Assembly (NCBI GenBank): GCA_963580455.1
Contig: OY756965.1
Location: forward strand, 2,926,501-2,990,500
DNA length: 64,000 nt
Direction: 5' to 3'
Origin: Euonymus europaeus
Lineage: Eukaryota > Streptophyta > Magnoliopsida > Celastrales > Celastraceae
Shown piece after piece: positions 58,001 through 64,000 of the stretch. Numbering within the stretch: position 1 is the stretch's first letter; each line of letters starts with the position of its first letter. The notes beneath the pieces were generated by a model. The model searched no databases, was not told where the DNA came from, and saw only the letters and a program-made list of their open reading frames with translations. Both the position numbers and the translations under genes were made by a program.

Positions 58001-58526
58001 CAAGTAAAAGTCTTTAACATTCCTAATTTCCGGTCACTTATTTTTCTTTTTAAATCATTTTCAATCTCCTAAGCAAATTCTAAATTAACCCCTGGATTGA
58101 AATTACAGAAACAACCCTTAGACGGATTATTCATGGAATTACTCTAGGGGTTTCTCGGTATTTAACTCACTCTGATCGCTGCTTGTCCAGTTGTCCATCC
58201 AAGAAAAAAGAAGGGGACAAGTGGGGGTTGCTCCTTGCCTCCTAGTTCAAAGACAAGTACTCCTTCGTCTTTACGTGAATAGTAAGTCAACTTTTTTTAA
58301 CCAAACCAAATATGTTATGGTCATTGCGTACGTTGTCCACAGCTCTAAGACATCGCGAGATGGCGTACAATCTGTCATTCTCATTCCTTAATTTTCAATA
58401 AATGTTATGTTAATGTAGTGGAATTAGTGAGAATTTAGCGTGACGAACCGTAAATGAGACTACTGAAACAGAACTGTGAATCCCCGGACACCTTGAAATA
58501 GAATCCATTGCGTTTTGTATGATTGT

Positions 58527-58810
58527 GTATAGGGTTGGCAAATTTTTGTGCGACCTTGATGGACGATTTGTCTAATCTGAATTAAGTTTATACACAATTA
58601 TAAATGTGAAATTCGGATCCAAAAATTAAGATTTTGTTCAGTCTAAAATTGAATTCGTATGCAAACACATAAATATTTATCTAATTTATTTGTTTGGACT
58701 CTAGTCCGGGTTGAATTATTGTCTGATTTACTTGTCTATATTTAAATCAATTCAGATATGATCAATTAAGTAAATTTGAAAAATCCAAACCTATTCAATT
58801 CCAAACATAC
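58527..58810. repeat. hAT-like degenerate MITE copy
   Basis: It starts AGGGTTGGCAAATTTTTGTG, a hAT-like terminus, and continues with GATTTGTCTAATCTGAATTA and GGTTGAATTATTGTCTGATT, shared with copies at 50660 and 56290. The right end was not found. Confidence 0.45.
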
Positions 58811-61039
58811 AAATATTTACAATGAAGTAGCCATGATTTAGGGCGATAGGGGACACAGCGGTGTTCAGGGGCAGCGCCACCTAATTTTTTTGGGCTATTT
58901 TATATGTCAGCTGTTAATATCCAGTCTAATAAATATAACTTGATCTATAAGTCTATAATTATTTTAATTAAATCATATCCATTTTTATATTAATTAGAGA
59001 ACAAATAAAATAAAAATATATTTTATAATTATTAGTTTTAATTAATGACTCTGGGTTATCTCCACACAAATTTATAGTATCGAGACAATAAAAAATATAG
59101 TGAAGGAATCAACATAAAGGGATGGAGTTCTTAAAAAAACTCAAAATGAAGATTATGTTTGGATCAGAGTATGTCTCATAGAATATAAGTTATCGTAAAA
59201 CGTAAAAGCTGAAAGTATGGATGATAGAGTATACGTATACTCTCATCCAAACAGGGGCGAAGTAGTTGTTTGTCTAAAGACAAAACAATTAAAAAAGGGG
59301 TTATTGTGTTCGTAAAAAGATAAACATGGGCTGATGGGCATGAGAGGATTAGATAGCAACACAGAGAAGGCTCACTTGCTAATTTATTTGCACTAAACCT
59401 ATTGTAACTCATGCTTAGTATAATTTTTCGTCCAAAACGAATCATGCAAGGCTAACCCTTTGTGTAATAGATATTGTATACTATATATAAGTTGATATAT
59501 TCAATCATAAAATAATATTATTTGACACTTGCTTATTTTTCATTCACTCGGTCTTATGAATAGTAGGTCAAATCATAAATATTTTGGTCCTTCAGTCGTT
59601 TTTATTTAATTTCATTCAAATAATATATTATTTTTGGTCAACAATTTAAGTATACTTTTCTCCACCTTAAATAATTAAAGGATGTCACCGATCCTTTTTT
59701 TTTCTCCATTTAATTCCATAAATTAATCCTTAATACTTTCAATGACTTCATATGTGATAGTGCCACCATTGGAACTTTACTGGGGTACTATCTAAATTTC
59801 ATTATATATATATATATGTATGTTTGACGTTACTGCTATAGGAGGAAATTAATAAGCCGTTTCTTTTTTATTTTTAATTTTTATAACAATCCCCTTGGAA
59901 TATTAATGAATTAATTATTTTAAATCCTGTGATGAGATAATGAAATAGATGAGATTAGTTGGTTTTAAAAGGATGCATCATTTTCACAAAATCTTTTGCT
60001 TCGCCCTTTTTGCTCATTTTTGCTCTTGGTTTGGGGCACCAGGGGTGCTCGATACAAAGTTCTTCTATAGCTTCTTTGTTTTTTAGGTGGCTAGGCTAGG
60101 TTTGCTGGTTTCATGGGGCCACCTTTTAAATAACACGGTACAAGTACGCGTACTAATAGAGATACTATGCTAAAAGCCTTTATTTTATATAATATTCAAA
60201 CTCAATTTATTTATTTAAATAAAATATGTTTAGTATTTAATATAAAAATTAACATGTTGACATAAGCGTCTTTTATTTTATAAGGTATATGAATTGATGT
60301 GTAGAGTTTATCTTATACACGGAAGATCAATTCATAAGTTCCTATTTAATATAAACAAACGATAACAGCTTAGACGGAATTGGACAAACCATTGGTAGGG
60401 ATGAAGTATAATATTTCAGTATGACTATCTTGGTTACGGAAAGCAGTAAAACTTGAACTTACTATATGAGTACACTTGAAGTGTGTTGATCAGGACTGCG
60501 TGGTAGTCAATTTTCTCAGTCTGATTACATGAAAAATTGTACACTCACACTGATGTTATGATATTGTTCATAATCTTAATTTAATAAAGATTATTGATAC
60601 GTGTGCATTTAATGTATGAAACTTTGATTTACCAAAGGGTGAGATCCTTTTGTACAGGCCAACATACAATCAGTGAATTGGGTAACCGCAATAAATGTAC
60701 GATGAAAAATAATCTGTTAATAAAATTCACGTCCAATTATGGATTGATGATACCCTCTCAAGAATGCTTATAGGATTTGAGCTTGTGTCAAACCCTGCAT
60801 GTGAATTTTAATTAATCCGATACATTCAAAAAAGCTAAGCGGTAGCTTAAGAACTTAACAAAAATGGGGAGTCTATAACTTAACGTGAGAATTTTAATAA
60901 ACGTTTATAACGAAATGCTCATATTTAATTTGAGATAAAACGGGGAGTGCAACTATAATATTTTAGTAGAATATATTATAGTTTATAGATTTTAATTATG
61001 CTCATGAGCTTGGACTGATAATTAAATTTGTAAGAAGCT
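58811..61039. other. Intergenic AT-rich stretch
   Basis: A (TA) run at about 59803-59817. No domain-bearing frame and no element boundary recognised. Confidence 0.4.
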
Positions 61040-61480
61040 CATGTTTTATTTTTTCTTGTTGGTCCCACTGTAGCCCATGTAAGCCCAAACCTAAATGAAT
61101 TAGGGAACCTAACTGAGGTTGGATTTTCCTAATTGAAGAGGAGTGTGGGTCGGCCACCTAGGGTTAGGAAACCCTATGTTGGCCGATCCCTATATAAAGA
61201 TACACTTGTCTGTTTTGTTTTCTAACGTTGAGACACCAGTTATATATACTTGACTCTCTAATTTGCTTCACAGTTTTGATTTCTGATTTTCAGGTTCTTG
61301 GTCTAGGGAATCCACACTCATGAAATTCAAGTTTGGGAATTGATTCATACGGTGAAAGATTCGCAAGTTTGAGCATCGTATCAAACTAGCTGACTCCATC
61401 CCGCGATATTTTGTTAGAGATCAATCCAGAGAGATCTCGAGGTACTTAATCTTTACACAATTAGTTTAGTCATAGATCAT
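61040..61480 (+). other. Promoter-like, possibly LTR-derived, segment
   Basis: CCTATATAAAGATACAC (TATA-like, about 61188-61204) is followed by a CT-rich leader, and the segment has higher GC content than its surroundings (GTCGGCCACCTAGGG, TTGGCCGATCCC as a short inverted repeat at 61149 and 61180). This resembles a copia LTR promoter and R/U5 region, but no TG...CA ends or target duplication were found and no gene follows. Confidence 0.3.
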
Positions 61481-64000
61481 TCATGTTGACCATAATTAGC
61501 AAGAAATTTTTGAAAGATATTTTTCTCATCGATTATTCCTATGTGCATTCCTTGTTTTTAAAACGTTTCCACAAGTGCATATTTTCTAACACGTACGATG
61601 TGATATGTGATGAGCAGCTTATTATGATGTGTATGACCGGCTGATTATTATGGAACAATAATTGATTTTAGCTCGAATTGTTTGTCAAGGAACCCTACCT
61701 TCTCTGATCCATTCAACACGCGCAATTTCCTTTTAGTTGATACACCCTTCAATTTTGTACTTGAATTCCTTTTGTATTCGCTTGTTCCACTAATTTAATA
61801 GCTTTTTCCATTGCTTTACGATATGAAACTTGGCTTTTTTAATTGTCCGACTAGAAATCTACAAGCATAGTAGGATGTCCATAAGGATTTGTAATCCTTG
61901 TAATAGCAATGTATAAATAATGATTTGCAAAAAAAATAAAAAAATAAAAAAATATAAATATAGTTATATTTTGATCGACTTTACGAATCTAACAATATAT
62001 ATTTTATTGGAAACTAAAATCAAAGTCAACGTAAAAAGTGCATGATAATTCTGGATCATTATATATATTATTTGGAACTTTATTTAATTGGATTGAAATA
62101 TATGAGTTTATATATCTATGTATTGATCAGTCCGGACAAATTAAATTGAGAGAAAGGATTGGCAAGCCAACTATAGAAGGGTCATATTTTGCACATCACA
62201 TAGATAAACATTATTGTAACATAGTTTGAAAAGTCAACTAATTAAAATTAAATAATTAGGGACTTTCAAATTTTAATTGGAGGGGCAATTAGCTACTTAA
62301 CCTACAAGAAAGGTTATCTTGATGACATATTTTATCATCTATATTTTGCAATTTTAATTTCTATCATGTTTGTCATTGATAAAGAGCCTGAACAACGACT
62401 GGGCAGATAATGAATCGGGATAACTTTTTTTTATTAATCGAGAAAAACGTCATACAAGTTTGCCATTTAAATATCCAATATAAGCATAAACTTGGGACGT
62501 CATGTGAACACGAACATAAATTTCTCACTTGATTATATGATAAATTGAGCCAAAGTCCAATGTGTCTATGTGTGGCTACAAGAGTATTGCTCCTAATTAT
62601 ACTTGAACTGAGGATCTTATGAGTTTTGTCGGTATTCACGTGTTAATTTTAAAAATATATTGATTTATAGGATACATAAGTAATAACACACGTATGTGTA
62701 TGTGTGTGTATCGATAACTCTCTTATGAGATTCTACCTTTTAGGGTTCAAATTATTTTTTTTTAAAAAAAGTTTAAAAAATTAGTTTACGAATTCAAGGA
62801 TATATTTCTTGTTTAAAACAAAATTCAAATTCATCATAATCAAAACATCGAAAATGTTTTAACTTTATATCAGAGCTAGAATTGTCATGTCCTTTTATCG
62901 ATCAAAATACAATTATAATTTTTAAAATTTTAAAATAAATTATTTTTGCTGAAAGTGAGCTCAAAACGTAAGACCTCATTTTAAGACCTCATTTTAGGAC
63001 ATCATAAGAGAACCCCATGTATATGTGTGTGTGTGTTAAACACCTTTGATCTTAATTGATTTTAACATTAACAAATTACTTGGGTTTTCTGTCCTTTTAT
63101 CATCAAAACATCGTACTAATCATAACTAATGGAAAATCTGCTACAAACATCATTTCTCTAGCATGTGAATATATATACATTACGAGTTTCTTACCAACAA
63201 AAACTGATCATCATAAGACAACATGATAATTTTGAGGGACCAAACCAAAAGACTCCGACACAATAATCCCACTTTTATGGAAGTTGTTTCCAGTTAATTA
63301 ATTGTAATATTCAAACGTTGCATTATTCACTACTTTCAGAAACCAAACCCACACAAGTCATCGAGTGCTCAAGACTCCTACTTAAACTTCGCTTGTTGAG
63401 TCCGCAACTAACCCAAATTTGCAAGGCAAAAAAATAAAAAATCCAAAATCCGATGAGATATAATTAGAGGAGTGTACGTATGTGTTGATATAATTATTGT
63501 GAAGATATATATAATTGTAGCACTAATGGCTAAGCACATGCATTTACATGATAAAGGTATGGCAAGGAATCCAAAGTCCTCTTCATTAAAACATTGACGC
63601 TTTTGATGTTGGGTTTGTATGAACACTTAATTGTTTCCTTAAGAGAAAATAGTGGTTGGGTTTGATTTTGAGTGTGAAAACCTTAACTTCATGTTTAATG
63701 AAAGAGTGACAGCACAATCTCCTGGTCGGTTGCTTCAATGCAAAGAAAATTATGACTAGAACTACTTAAGTGAGTAAGAGTTTTAGTGAATCTTTGACCC
63801 TAGAGGTTTTGAATTCGATTCTCACTTAAAACAATATCGTTTTATCTATGCGTTTGATTTTGACCCAATTTATGATTCATCATGTCAAAAAAAACTGTCT
63901 GCCTGAGTTTAGAGATAATTGAACGCAACATTTTTTTTATGAACAAATTTGAGTGCACTTTTGCACACATGTGCAACTTGTAGAAATTACATGATTATTT
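61481..64000. other. Intergenic AT-rich stretch to the end of the window
   Basis: Frames of 60-90 residues at 62038-62639 and 63408-63626 have no domain. A short GT-rich microsatellite lies at about 62694-62710, and AAGACCTCATTTTA is tandemly repeated near 62971-62997. A tRNA-like box B (GGTTTTGAATTCGATTCTC, about 63806-63824) is probably chance or a SINE scrap. Confidence 0.4.

Overview
The window is nuclear DNA from a plant, most likely a eudicot. It is AT-rich, has GT-AG introns, and carries plant-only families: a YTH/ECT m6A reader, a DUF579 polysaccharide O-methyltransferase, and an F-box plus MYND protein. It is full of decayed plant transposable elements. I could not name the species.

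There are four genes I believe are intact or nearly so. (1) A YTH-domain (ECT-like) RNA-binding protein lies on + at about 4.85-9.6 kb, with all three m6A-cage tryptophans present but its N-terminus unresolved. (2) An intronless DUF579 methyltransferase lies on + at 14.7-15.6 kb and looks closest to the arabinogalactan/glucuronoxylan O-methyltransferase group. (3) A 98-residue DnaJ-type cysteine-rich zinc-finger protein lies on + at 30.1-30.4 kb. (4) A three-exon F-box/Sel1-like/MYND protein lies on - at 43.5-44.9 kb. A decayed four-exon copy of a DUF493 (YbeD-like) gene lies on - at 26.1-27.2 kb. The genes are unrelated in function and each has its own promoter; there is no operon-like logic.

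The rest is intergenic and is best read as layers of mobile DNA. 0-4 kb: tandem repeats, a LINE-type tail, a Mutator-type MITE with a 9-bp target duplication, and the first copy of a repeat family built on 82-bp telo-box units. 9.9-13.6 kb: two more copies of that family, one split by a compound palindromic MITE cluster. 17-25.6 kb: four hAT-type non-autonomous elements or fragments, and a threefold tandem array of a Ty1-copia 3' end whose LTR-like segment is itself a palindrome. 31.9-35.6 kb: a retroposon with a 17-bp target duplication, and a three-level nest (MITE, then LINE, then solo LTR). 40.4-41.8 kb: a LINE remnant joined to a Ty1-copia reverse-transcriptase remnant. 45.3-48.0 kb: three hAT-like elements. 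49.9-64 kb: gene-poor, with repeat-family copies and mostly featureless AT-rich sequence.

No CRISPR, rRNA, convincing tRNA gene or complete autonomous transposon was seen. I found no unmistakable new biological system. The most original signals are the telo-box 82-bp repeat family, the palindromic-LTR tandem array, the interleaved-TIR MITE cluster, and the CCTAGG-palindrome-rich solo LTR. Coordinates of repeats were read by eye and may be off by a few bases.
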